Shown piece by piece: positions 51,303-59,296 of a DNA stretch of 64,000 bases (positions are counted from its first letter, which is position 1; each line of letters starts with the position of its first letter). The stretch is from Spirochaetae bacterium HGW-Spirochaetae-3 (GTDB taxonomy: Bacteria; Spirochaetota; Spirochaetia; Treponematales; UBA12059), in contig PGXV01000003.1 of assembly GCA_002839315.1 (NCBI GenBank), positions 1 to 64,000 on the forward strand, read 5' to 3'. Made by a program: the position numbers and the translations under genes. Below the pieces are notes generated by a model. That model was not told the origin of the DNA. It searched no databases and saw only the letters and a list, made by a program, of their open reading frames with translations.

Positions 51303-51866
51303 ATGAACGGCCCGTCGTTGATTCTCTGTACGCCGGAAAATTCGCAGATAATCAAGAACCTCTATCCGCTGTATATTTACGATTTAGCAGAATTCGAATT
51401 CAAGAAATTCAACGATTCCGGAATACTTGGACAATCGAATTGTATGAACTGGGATCAAAAGACGAAAAGCCTGGATCTGTGGTGGGAAAACACGGACGAG
51501 AGATTCCCATATATTATCTATGATAATAGCGAGCCTATCGGTTTCTGTCTTATCGCATGCCCTACTATCCCGTATGAAGGCATAGACAATTATCTCGTAG
51601 AATTCTTTATCGCGAAGACTTCAAGAAACAAGGGAATCGGCAGACTAATTGCCCGGAAAGCGATCGAAAGCCTTGCGGGATCATGGACACTGCGCGTGCT
51701 ACCAAGAAACAATGACGCGTACACATTTTGGAAAAATACCATACACGGTTTTCCAGTCATATTGGAATACGATGAATACGTAGACTCTGATCGAATGATA
51801 TGCTTTGACTTTATGATTGAAGCCAAACAGCATGCCGACGGACTTAACTCGCAAGAGCGCGTATGA
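51303..51866 (+). CDS. GNAT-family acetyltransferase (lower-GC insert)
   Basis: A 187-residue GNAT. 'NYLVEFFIAKTSRNKGIGRLIARKAIESL' contains the acetyl-CoA loop (RNKGIG) and 'LRVLPRNNDAYTFWKNTI' the C-terminal CoA contact. A 'PYIIYDNSEPIGFCLI' strand precedes them. Codon use and base composition are clearly more AT-rich than the neighbours, so it was probably acquired. It overlaps the next gene by ATGA. A purine-rich GGGGGG site precedes ATG 51303. The substrate is unknown. Confidence 0.8.
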   Translation: MNGPSLILCTPENSQIIKNLYPLYIYDLAEFEFKKFNDSGILGQSNCMNWDQKTKSLDLWWENTDERFPYIIYDNSEPIGFCLIACPTIPYEGIDNYLVEFFIAKTSRNKGIGRLIARKAIESLAGSWTLRVLPRNNDAYTFWKNTIHGFPVILEYDEYVDSDRMICFDFMIEAKQHADGLNSQERV

Positions 51867-52453
51867 CCCTGTATGTCGTACGCCACGCGGAGAAGGAGGC
51901 TTCCCCGGAATGGGATCCGGAAAGGAAATTCGACGACAGGAGAATAAGTCAACGCGGACACCGACAAGCCGATGCGCTTGTCAGTTTCTTCAGGGACAAA
52001 GGGATACGGCGCATATTCACCAGCGAGTATACCAGGACGGATGAGACCATTCGTCCACTGTATCTCGAGCAGAAGGTAGAAGTGCACGTAGACGGATTAT
52101 TGAATGAGATAGGCGTCGGAGCGATATCGGATCCGTCCATCTCAAGCGCCCGTCGCCAAGCGCTCGTCTCGCGGTATCAGAGTTGCATCGACGAGGAACG
52201 GGATTTTAAATACGTCGGCGGAGAATCCGGATCTGACGTAGTGAAGAGAATAAGGAAGTTCCTGGAAAGGATAGAGGGATTAACCGGCGATACCGTCATC
52301 GTGACGCATGAAGGCTGGATCAAACTGCTGGTCTGCCACCTCTTGAACGTCGACCCCGGTAAACGATTCAGGCTGAGGATCGATACCTGCGGGCTGTTGG
52401 TACTGGAAAAAGAGAGCGGGGCATGGAAGATCCGGTTGTCGGGCATTGCCTGA
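51863..52453 (+). CDS. Histidine phosphatase-superfamily protein
   Basis: The 196-residue protein has the catalytic RHAEK motif at residues 7-11, 'TSEYTRTDETIRPL' with a phosphate-binding Arg, and 'VIVTHEGWIKLLVCHLL' with the second His. It resembles small phosphoglycerate-mutase/SixA-like phosphatases. It shares a lower-GC character with the upstream GNAT and overlaps it, so they form a transferred pair. Phosphatase activity is likely; the substrate is not known. Confidence 0.85.
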   Translation: MTLYVVRHAEKEASPEWDPERKFDDRRISQRGHRQADALVSFFRDKGIRRIFTSEYTRTDETIRPLYLEQKVEVHVDGLLNEIGVGAISDPSISSARRQALVSRYQSCIDEERDFKYVGGESGSDVVKRIRKFLERIEGLTGDTVIVTHEGWIKLLVCHLLNVDPGKRFRLRIDTCGLLVLEKESGAWKIRLSGIA

Positions 52454-52515
52454 GAACCGGCCTGGGCTTGAGGTCGGGAATCACGGCAAAGCCCGCCTCG
52501 GTCGATAATGATCGT

Positions 52516-53664
52516 ATGAGAACCTCATACGGTATCGTAACAAGGCCCGTCGCCGGTCCCCGCGACATGAAGGCCTTCATCCGTTTCCCGTCGTCGCTCT
52601 ACGCGAGCGATCCCTGCTGGGTCCCGCCTATCTGGGCCGCCGAGCGGACGGCCTACCTGCCGGGCCGTAACGCGGTGCTCGATCGCTCCGATCACGCTAT
52701 CCTCGCGGCATGGTCGGGCGACGGGATCGTCGGCCGTATCGTCGCGTACGTCGACCCGCGTTTCAACGATCACTTCGGTACGAGGACGGGCTTCTTCGGC
52801 TCGTTCGAGTGCGTCGACGACCCGGCGGTCTCCGCGGCCCTGTTCGCCGCCGCGGAAACATGGTTCGCGGCGCGCGGCGTCGACCGCGTCCGCGGCCCCA
52901 TCAACCCCGTCGCCGAGTGCTGGGGCCTCCTCGTCGACGGCTTCGACGCGCCGCCCGTGTACCTGTCGCCGTATAATCCGCCGTATTACGGCGCCTTGGC
53001 GGAGGCCGCCGGATACGGGCGAGTCAAGGACCTGCTCGTCTACGAGGCGGATACGGCCAAGGGCTATGAAATCCCCGAGCGTTTCAGGCGCTTCGAGACC
53101 ATGCTCGCGGTCCGCAGGCCGTCGCTTACGACGCGGACGATAGACCCGAGGCATATCGATCGCGACGCCGAGTACATCAGGAGCATCCTGAACGCGGGCG
53201 TCGACGGCAACTGGGGCTACGTACCCGTCGAGCGCGACGAGATGGCCGCCGTCGTCCGCGACCTCAAGCCGATCCTCGACCCCGCGGCCGTCTGGTTCGT
53301 CGAGGACGACGGCGTACCGGTCGCCTGCTGCCTCGGCTTCCCCGACGTCAACGTGATCCTGGAGGAAATCGGAGGGCGGCTCTTCCCGACCGGCGCCCTC
53401 AGGCTGCTCTTCGGCGCCCGTCGCTTGCACGACTACCGTCTCTGGGGCCTGGCGGTGCTACCGAAGTACCAAGGACTCGGCCTCGACGTGCTCATGTACC
53501 TGCGCCTGTCGGACGCGCTGGCGCGCCGCGGCGTCCGGATGGAAGCCAACTACATACTCGAGGACAACCTGCGCATACGGAACGCGCTCGAGAAGCTCGG
53601 GATGTCCCGGATCAAGACGTACCGGGTATACGAGAAGGCGCTACGAGCGATCGACGCCTCATAG
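52516..53664 (+). CDS. GNAT-like N-acetyltransferase of the large soluble type
   Basis: The 382-residue protein starts at ATG 52516. 'FIRFPSSLYASDPCWVPPI', 'FGSFECVDDPAVSAALFAAAETWFAARGVDRVRGPINP' and 'LWGLAVLPKYQGLGLDVLMYLRL' match a family of double-domain GNAT-like proteins found next to lipid or cell-wall genes in many bacteria. The GNAT acetyl-CoA loop is 'KYQGLG'. The substrate has not been established. Its stop overlaps the end of the convergent acetyltransferase gene by six bases. Confidence 0.75.
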   Translation: MRTSYGIVTRPVAGPRDMKAFIRFPSSLYASDPCWVPPIWAAERTAYLPGRNAVLDRSDHAILAAWSGDGIVGRIVAYVDPRFNDHFGTRTGFFGSFECVDDPAVSAALFAAAETWFAARGVDRVRGPINPVAECWGLLVDGFDAPPVYLSPYNPPYYGALAEAAGYGRVKDLLVYEADTAKGYEIPERFRRFETMLAVRRPSLTTRTIDPRHIDRDAEYIRSILNAGVDGNWGYVPVERDEMAAVVRDLKPILDPAAVWFVEDDGVPVACCLGFPDVNVILEEIGGRLFPTGALRLLFGARRLHDYRLWGLAVLPKYQGLGLDVLMYLRLSDALARRGVRMEANYILEDNLRIRNALEKLGMSRIKTYRVYEKALRAIDAS

Positions 53665-54267
53665 CAATCCAAGCATGGAATCCTTTTCCGTAATCGGCCT
53701 GACCGGCTTGCACGGGTTGCCGTACGCGACGTAGCCGGCCGGGATATCGCGGGTCACGACGCTGCCGGCTCCTATCACCGCCCCGTCGCCGATGCGCACC
53801 CCGTCGCAGACGATGACGCCGCAGCCTAGCCACGCCTCGTTCCCGATGCGTATGCCCCGGGCGTACTCCGACATGGACACGTGGCCGTCCGGGTACCGCA
53901 GGCGGACGCGCTCGTCGGCTATGAGCGGATGGGACGTGGCCATCAGCGACACGTTGGGGCCGAGCATCACGTCGTCGCCTATGTCGACCCTTCCGTCGTC
54001 GAGGATGGTCGTATTGAAGTTGGCGAAGAAGTTCTCGCCGATGCGCGTATGGCACCCGTAGTTGAACTGTACGGGGCCCTGGAAATAGTACTTCGCCCCG
54101 ATGCTCCCGATGAATTCCCTGATCAGCGGCAGGCGGGCCTCGTCGTACTCGTCCAGCTCGTTGAAGCGCCGGCACAGGGCGTGGGCCTTATGCTTCAGGT
54201 CCCGTAATTCCTTCGACCGTGCGTCGAAGAGCCTGCCGGCGAATATCCTGTCTTCCTCTGTCGTCAT
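53659..54267 (-). CDS. Sugar O-acetyltransferase (maltose/galactoside type)
   Basis: The 202-residue left-handed beta-helix enzyme has many hexapeptide repeats ('VDIGDDVMLGPNVSLMATS', 'IRIGNEAWLGCGVIVCDGVRIGDGAVIGAGSVVTRDIPAG'). The catalytic His lies in 'ATSHPL', and a conserved C-terminal 'YVAYGNPCKPVRPI' follows. It acetylates a sugar hydroxyl with acetyl-CoA. ATG 54267 was chosen because homologues begin with about this length; the longer frame to 54744 is antisense to the TetR gene. It follows tetR by 35 bp and is probably under the same control. Confidence 0.88.
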   Translation of the reverse strand: MTTEEDRIFAGRLFDARSKELRDLKHKAHALCRRFNELDEYDEARLPLIREFIGSIGAKYYFQGPVQFNYGCHTRIGENFFANFNTTILDDGRVDIGDDVMLGPNVSLMATSHPLIADERVRLRYPDGHVSMSEYARGIRIGNEAWLGCGVIVCDGVRIGDGAVIGAGSVVTRDIPAGYVAYGNPCKPVRPITEKDSMLGLL

Positions 54268-54302
54268 GGTAGGCTTATTATTCGTTTCGCCGCGCCGGCC
54301 GT

Positions 54303-54944
54303 CTACCCCGCCTTCGCGGCGACCGAGGCCAGTATTCCGTCTATAACGAGATCGAAGACCGCGTCCCGCTCCCCGCGGTCCTTGAGGTCGGTTCCCGTCC
54401 AGGCCTCGAGGGTCGCGCGGCGCAGGAACAGGAGCTGGAGCGGGGCCGCGATGAAGAAGGCCGCCCAGCGTAACGTCCGCTCGTCGGTACCCTTCGGGAG
54501 CAGGGATCGAAGCGTAGCCGCGAGGACCCGGGAGGAATCCAGCTCTCCCTCGAGCAGCTCGCGGCGCACCATGAATTCGCTGTTCGACTCGGTGGCCTCG
54601 ACCACGTCGGCCATGTCCTTGAGTAGCGCCGACAGCTCGGCCTTGCCGGCCTCGAGGGCCGCGCGCTCGGGATAGCCCGCGACGGAGGCCGACTCCGACG
54701 CTCGCGCGCCGGCCCGTACGGCGGCCTCGGCTACCCGCTCCCATCGCGGCGCGAATCCCTTGAAGATACGCTCGGCGGCGGCGGCGACGAGGGCGTCCTT
54801 TGACCCGAAGTGGTAATTGACGAGGCCGGCGCTCGCGCCGGCCTCCGCGGCTATCTCCCGCGTCGTCAGGCCGTCGGCGTCGCGACCCGCGCGCAGCAGG
54901 CGCTCCGTCGCCGCTACGAGCCGCTCCTTTATATCCTCAGCCAT
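54303..54944 (-). CDS. TetR-family regulator
   Basis: A 213-residue TetR protein starting at ATG 54944 (MAEDIKERLVAATERLLRAG). The HTH is 'LTTREIAAEAGASAGLVNYHFGSKDAL'. The rest is a helical ligand domain. A large palindrome lies immediately upstream, so autoregulation is very likely. The next gene on the strand, a sugar acetyltransferase, may be the regulated target. The long-frame start at 54983 lies inside the operator and is rejected. Confidence 0.85.
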   Translation of the reverse strand: MAEDIKERLVAATERLLRAGRDADGLTTREIAAEAGASAGLVNYHFGSKDALVAAAAERIFKGFAPRWERVAEAAVRAGARASESASVAGYPERAALEAGKAELSALLKDMADVVEATESNSEFMVRRELLEGELDSSRVLAATLRSLLPKGTDERTLRWAAFFIAAPLQLLFLRRATLEAWTGTDLKDRGERDAVFDLVIDGILASVAAKAG

Positions 54945-54950
54945 CGTCGC

Positions 54951-54991
54951 TCCTTGAATTGAACGCTCATTGAACGCGTTCAATTCAAGGA
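54951..54991 (-). promoter_or_regulatory. TetR operator (nested palindromes)
   Basis: A 15-bp arm (TCCTTGAATTGAACG, 54951-54965) and its exact complement (54977-54991) enclose 11 bases. Inside, TTGAACGCGTTCAA (54970-54983) is itself a perfect 14-bp palindrome. TTGAACG half-sites therefore occur in several registers, as in dimer-of-dimers TetR sites. Confidence 0.85.
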
Positions 54992-55106
54992 ACTTATACC
55001 CCGAAGGCCGTTACGTCAAGGGGACGACGAGCGCGGGCTAGCCCCTTCCCGGCTCCGCGTCGCTTCGCCGAGGCCGGCCTCGTGCCCGGGCGACCGCGCG
55101 GCGCTC

Positions 55107-55580
55107 CTAGAATTGGAATTCCGCGAAGAACGCCGCGGAATCCTCGATGCAGTCGGGCCATTCCCGGAACCACGGCGCGACGCGGAATTCGCGCGCCCGG
55201 TCGCAGACCGGGATGTACGGCTTGATATCGAGGAGAGGCGTGCCTTCTATGGCGTCGATGTAATCCACGACGACCAGCCCCGCCTTCTCTTCGACCGAAA
55301 CGATCCCGCAGCTCGTCAGCGCTATCGGGTTAGGCCGGTATTCGGATCGGCACGCGAACACGCCCGCCCGCTTTCCCGGCGCGTAGGGCAGCTCGCACGA
55401 CAGAGTCCCTCGGAACTCAGGCGTGTCCATCCCGTGGGCCCACCATAGCGCGTTGATCCGGCCGAACTCGGATAGCGCCAAGAGCCCTTCCCTATACGCG
55501 GCGTCCAGCTCCAGCGCGTAGTAGCCGCTTGCGTCGTCGGCGCGGATACGCCCTATCGCCCTAACGGTCATTTCCTTCAT
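55107..55580 (-). CDS. TrmO/TsaA-type tRNA methyltransferase-like protein
   Basis: A 157-residue single-domain protein of the TsaA/TrmO family, which methylates threonylcarbamoyladenosine-37 in some tRNAs. 'IGRIRADDASGYYALELDAAYREGLLALSEFGRINALWWAH' and 'ACRSEYRPNPIALTSCGIVSVE' are the family signature (usual form 'RSPxRPNPIGLS'), and 'DYIDAIEGTPLLDIKPYIP' the second motif. The Ser-Pro of RSPxRPN is replaced by Ser-Glu. GGAGGG precedes ATG 55580. Family members also include proteins with other roles, so the specific reaction is not certain. Confidence 0.75.
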   Translation of the reverse strand: MKEMTVRAIGRIRADDASGYYALELDAAYREGLLALSEFGRINALWWAHGMDTPEFRGTLSCELPYAPGKRAGVFACRSEYRPNPIALTSCGIVSVEEKAGLVVVDYIDAIEGTPLLDIKPYIPVCDRAREFRVAPWFREWPDCIEDSAAFFAEFQF

Positions 55581-55800
55581 GATTCCCTCCCCGTCGATAC
55601 GTGATGATGCGAGCATAGCGCCCCGGAGCGACCGGCTCTCGACTTCGTTTGCCCGATACGGCCGTAGGCAAGTCGGCGGCTCGGGCTCGCGGCGCTTCGA
55701 CCCGACCGGAATTGCTCTATTCGGGAATCATGGCCCCCGTCACGCCGATCGCCCTTGCCATCGCGCCGGCCCGGGGATATCGTCGGTCGCGGAGGCAGCG

Positions 55801-56331
55801 ATGGAATACAGGCTCGAGCGCGGCAGGTCCTTCGTCCTCGTCGGCATGAATTTCTTCGGCAACCCGTTCCAGGCCGCTGGCGCCTGGGACGAGGACAACG
55901 AGATAGGCTCGCTATGGAAGCGCTTGATGGCTTACCTGGCGGAATTCCCCGGCGCCGTCGAGGCGTCGCCGCCCGGCGACCCCGCCTGGTTCGAGGCGCA
56001 CGTCATGCATCCGGCCAGCGCCGCTACCGGGAACTACGAGGTCTTCATCGGCGCCGAGACGCGGGCGCCGCTCGAGGCGCCGCCCGCGTTCGTCGTGAAG
56101 TCCCTTCCCGCGAGGGATTACGCCGTCGTCTCCGTCGAGGGCGCCGATATGGCGCCGGGATGGGAAGAGCGCCTGGCCGCTGACGCCGTCGGTCGCTACG
56201 GTAGGGCCCTCGATCGCCGCTGGGGCCTTCAGCGCTACGACTCCCGCTTCACGGGCCTGGGCGACCCGGGCTCTACGCTAGAGATCTGGTCGCCGCTCGC
56301 GCCCGGGACCGAGGACGGGACCGCGCGTTGA
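55801..56331 (+). CDS. GyrI-like effector-binding domain protein
   Basis: The 176-residue protein looks like a stand-alone effector-binding (GyrI/AraC_E_bind) domain. The two-fold repeat 'SFVLVGMNFFGNPFQAAG' and 'NYEVFIGAETR', with 'FVVKSLPARDYAVVSVEGADMAPGWE' and the ending 'RRWGLQRYDSRF', match that fold. The start ATG 55801 is used because sequence upstream has no protein character. TTGA overlap with the AraC-type gene suggests that the two once formed, or now act as, one ligand-responsive regulator. Confidence 0.7.
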   Translation: MEYRLERGRSFVLVGMNFFGNPFQAAGAWDEDNEIGSLWKRLMAYLAEFPGAVEASPPGDPAWFEAHVMHPASAATGNYEVFIGAETRAPLEAPPAFVVKSLPARDYAVVSVEGADMAPGWEERLAADAVGRYGRALDRRWGLQRYDSRFTGLGDPGSTLEIWSPLAPGTEDGTAR

Positions 56332-57113
56332 ACGACGACGACAGGCGATTCGCGTCGCTCGGCAGGGCCCTGGTCCGCGTCGAAGCTGGCCTGCGCGAGG
56401 AGCTGGACGTAGCGGCGATGGCGGAGGCCGCATGCTATTCGCTCTTCCACTTCGTCCGCGTATTCACCGAACTGACCGGGCACGGACCGTACGACTACCT
56501 GATGCGCAGACGAGTCGCTGAGGCCGCGAAGGAGGTGGCCGCTGGCGGGCGTTCCATACTCGATATAGCGCTCGAATACCGCTTCGAGTCCCCTGAGGGC
56601 TTCTCGAGGGCGTTCAAGCGATGCTTCGGCCTGTCGCCCAGCGAAGCCCGCCGCGAAGGGCGCTATCCCGAAGGCTCGGCGAGGACGCCGATAGACGAGG
56701 ACTACGCGCGGCGGCTGCGCTCGTCGGGGTTGAGGGCGCGCGCGGAGACGGCGCCCTTGATGGTAATAACCGGGACGCCCCGCGTAGACGGCGGGCAGTA
56801 CCCCGCGGGCTCGACCGTCGCCGTCGTAAGTATCGCCTCGAGGCCCGCCCCCTGCGAAGGGATACCGGTCATAGCGGGGCGGGTCCTCGCCGACGGCGAA
56901 GCGGAACCCGGCATACCATCGGTGACCGCCAGGATCGCCGGCGGGTCCTTCCTCGTCGCCGCGGGGGCGGCGACTATCGACGTCGAACTCGCGCGGGACC
57001 TGCTGTACCGTACGGCGTTCCCGATTTCCGGGACCGGGCCCCGGGGAGACTGCGAGATAGCTATCCTCGACGAGGCTGGAGCGGTCGTAGAACTTCGAAT
57101 CCCCGCTAGATAG
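56328..57113 (+). CDS. AraC-family transcriptional regulator
   Basis: A 261-residue protein starting at TTG 56328 inside the previous stop. The double HTH lies at residues about 10-110: 'LDVAAMAEAACYSLFHFVRVFTELTGHGPYDYLMRRRVAEAA' and 'SILDIALEYRFESPEGFSRAFKRCFGLSPSEAR'. A C-terminal domain (about 135-261) of beta character follows ('PLMVITGTPRVDGGQYPAGSTVAVVSIA'), perhaps for ligand binding. N-terminal HTH with C-terminal effector domain is the reverse of classical AraC. It probably works with the adjacent GyrI-like protein. Confidence 0.8.
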   Translation: MNDDDRRFASLGRALVRVEAGLREELDVAAMAEAACYSLFHFVRVFTELTGHGPYDYLMRRRVAEAAKEVAAGGRSILDIALEYRFESPEGFSRAFKRCFGLSPSEARREGRYPEGSARTPIDEDYARRLRSSGLRARAETAPLMVITGTPRVDGGQYPAGSTVAVVSIASRPAPCEGIPVIAGRVLADGEAEPGIPSVTARIAGGSFLVAAGAATIDVELARDLLYRTAFPISGTGPRGDCEIAILDEAGAVVELRIPAR

Positions 57114-57232
57114 CGCGTGCCCCGGGGTGGTTTACCAGCTGCGCCCGATGATGTTATCATGCGTAGAAACGACGCCCCGGAGCGATCCCGCCCGAAGCGC
57201 TCGTTCATCGCGAAACCGAGCGGAGTCCATCC

Positions 57233-59296
57233 ATGACGCTACTCTTCATTTCAGCCTCGGCGCTCCGCGGAAGCGACGCCATACGAGCGGTCTCAGAGCG
57301 CATCGTCGCGGCGGCCGCCGCGGACCGGCTCGTCGTCGCGTTGGCCGAAGACGCCGGCATGGACGCCATCGGCCCGCTCGGGCTCGGCTCGGCGCCGGTC
57401 GTCGACCTCGTAGCCTCGCCGGCCGCGTTCCCCCCGCTTTCGACGGCGCGGTGCGGCCTCGACCTCGTCGCGGCTACGGCCTCTCGGCTCGGCGCCGCGC
57501 TGGAGCTGCTGACCGGATCGGGATGCGCGTACCAATGCGACCCCGCGATCGTGCCGAGCGCCCGCGAGATAGAGAGCCTGTCATTCGAGGAAGCGGCCGA
57601 ACTATCGCGCTTCCGCGACACGGGAGTAGACCCGGATATCATCGGCCCCATCCTGCGGCACCGCGCGAGGGCGAGGATCAGGTCTATCGCCGGAGGCACG
57701 GAAGGCGGACTCAGCGCGGGTACCGTCATCGACGCGCAGTCCGATTCGGCGTACGGTCCGGTCAAGGCGATAGCGACGCAGCCGGACGTGTCGATGCTGT
57801 CCGTGTCCGGCGCCTGCCTCCCCGGCGGCGTAGGCGTGGCGGCGCGCGTATTCGCGTCGACCGGGCGAGCCGGCGTCAGCGTACTGCTCATATCGCAGTC
57901 GTCGAGCGAGTACTCCATATGCTTCTGCGTCGACGTGGCGGACGAGTCGGCGGCCCTGGCCGCCGTCGAGGCCGAATTCGCGACCGAGCTGAAGGTCGGC
58001 CAGCTAGAGCCGATAACGACGCTCGACAAGCTGGCGATACTAACCCTGACGGGCGACGGCATGCGTAAATCCAAGGGCATAGCGGGGAAGTGCTTCACGC
58101 AACTGGCGCGGGCCGACGTCAACATCGTCGCGATCGCCCAGGGATCGTCTGAGCGTTCCATCTCCGCGGTCATCGCGAGAAGCGGGGTAGAACGCGGCGT
58201 TCGCATGATATTCCAGGCCTTCTTCGATTCCACCATGCCCATAGACCTGGTCGTCGTCGGGTGCGGCAACGTCGGCTCCGCGCTGCTACGGCAACTGGCG
58301 ACCCAGACGGAAAGGCTCGCGGGCCAGGGCGTCTCGGTCCGGGTCGTCGCCGTCGCCAATTCCAGGCGCATGCTCGTCGACGGAAACGGCGTCGACCCCT
58401 CGCTCTGGCGCGAGGATCTCGAGGAAAAGAGCGCGCCGCTCGATCTTTCGGCGCTCAGGGAGCTCGGTACCGAGCTGGCCAACCCCGTACTCGTGGATTG
58501 CACCGCCGGCGACGTTATTCCGGGGGCCTATCCCGAGTTCATGCTAGCCGGGTTCCACGTCGTCACGCCGAACAAGCGAGGCAATACCGGCCCGATGGAC
58601 CGGTACCTGGCGCTCAAGAGCCTCGCGCGGAGGCATCGCAGGCGCTATCTCTACGAGACGACGGTCGGCGCCGGCCTTCCGGTCATCGAGAACCTGCAGA
58701 ACCTGCTGCACGCCGGAGACTCGCTCGATAGCTTCAACGGCATACTGTCCGGATCGCTGTCGTTCCTGTTCGGCAGGATCGAAGACGGAGCGACGTTCTC
58801 GGCCGCGGTCCTCGAGGCTATGGACAGAGGCTTTACCGAGCCGGATCCGAGGGACGACCTATCGGGGGCGGACGTCGCCCGCAAGGTGCTTATCCTCGCC
58901 CGCGAGGCCGGCATGCCCATGGAATTCGACGACATCGAGCTCGAGGGGCTGGTACCGACGGACTATATGGCCCTGGACAGGGCCGAATTCGTACGGCGCA
59001 TGCCGGAGCTCGACGCCGGCTTCGAGGAGGCGCGCGATAAAGCGGCGGCGACCGGCAAGGTCCTGCGCTTCGTCGGTTCCATAGCTGGCGGCGAGGGCCG
59101 GGCCGGGCTCGCGGCGATCGGCCCCGAGCATCCCCTGTTCGCGGTCAGGGACGGAGAGAATGCGCTGGCCTTCCATACGCGCTACTATAATCCGGTGCCG
59201 CTCCTCCTGCGCGGATACGGGGCCGGCGCCACGGTTACCGCGGCGGGCATATTCGCGGATATACTACGGACGCTCAACTGGATCAAGGAGGCATGA
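57233..59296 (+). CDS. Homoserine dehydrogenase fused to a degenerate aspartokinase (ThrA-like)
   Basis: The 687-residue protein aligns by eye with bifunctional ThrA but lacks about 130 residues of the N-terminal kinase. The kinase motif KFGGTS is replaced by 'LLFISASALRGS', and the GRNGSD substrate loop by 'STARCGLD'. The later kinase segment 'AYQCDPAIVPSAREIESLSFEEAAELS' remains recognisable. ACT domains (about 177-335) and homoserine dehydrogenase (335-687, NAD motif GCGNVG at 343-348, 'HVVTPNKRGN', 'TVGAGLPVIENLQNLL', 'EPDPRDDLSGADVARK') are intact. GGAG precedes ATG 57233, so this is the true start. It should make homoserine but not phosphorylate aspartate. Threonine may still inhibit through ACT domains. 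Confidence 0.88.
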   Translation: MTLLFISASALRGSDAIRAVSERIVAAAAADRLVVALAEDAGMDAIGPLGLGSAPVVDLVASPAAFPPLSTARCGLDLVAATASRLGAALELLTGSGCAYQCDPAIVPSAREIESLSFEEAAELSRFRDTGVDPDIIGPILRHRARARIRSIAGGTEGGLSAGTVIDAQSDSAYGPVKAIATQPDVSMLSVSGACLPGGVGVAARVFASTGRAGVSVLLISQSSSEYSICFCVDVADESAALAAVEAEFATELKVGQLEPITTLDKLAILTLTGDGMRKSKGIAGKCFTQLARADVNIVAIAQGSSERSISAVIARSGVERGVRMIFQAFFDSTMPIDLVVVGCGNVGSALLRQLATQTERLAGQGVSVRVVAVANSRRMLVDGNGVDPSLWREDLEEKSAPLDLSALRELGTELANPVLVDCTAGDVIPGAYPEFMLAGFHVVTPNKRGNTGPMDRYLALKSLARRHRRRYLYETTVGAGLPVIENLQNLLHAGDSLDSFNGILSGSLSFLFGRIEDGATFSAAVLEAMDRGFTEPDPRDDLSGADVARKVLILAREAGMPMEFDDIELEGLVPTDYMALDRAEFVRRMPELDAGFEEARDKAAATGKVLRFVGSIAGGEGRAGLAAIGPEHPLFAVRDGENALAFHTRYYNPVPLLLRGYGAGATVTAAGIFADILRTLNWIKEA

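Noticed and set aside
54268-54744. Upstream extension of the sugar acetyltransferase
   Set aside because: It is out-of-frame sequence inside the TetR gene and has no protein character.
57127-58068. Plus-strand 313-codon frame at the start of the thr operon
   Set aside because: It is in a different frame from the ThrA-like gene, Arg-rich and without motifs.
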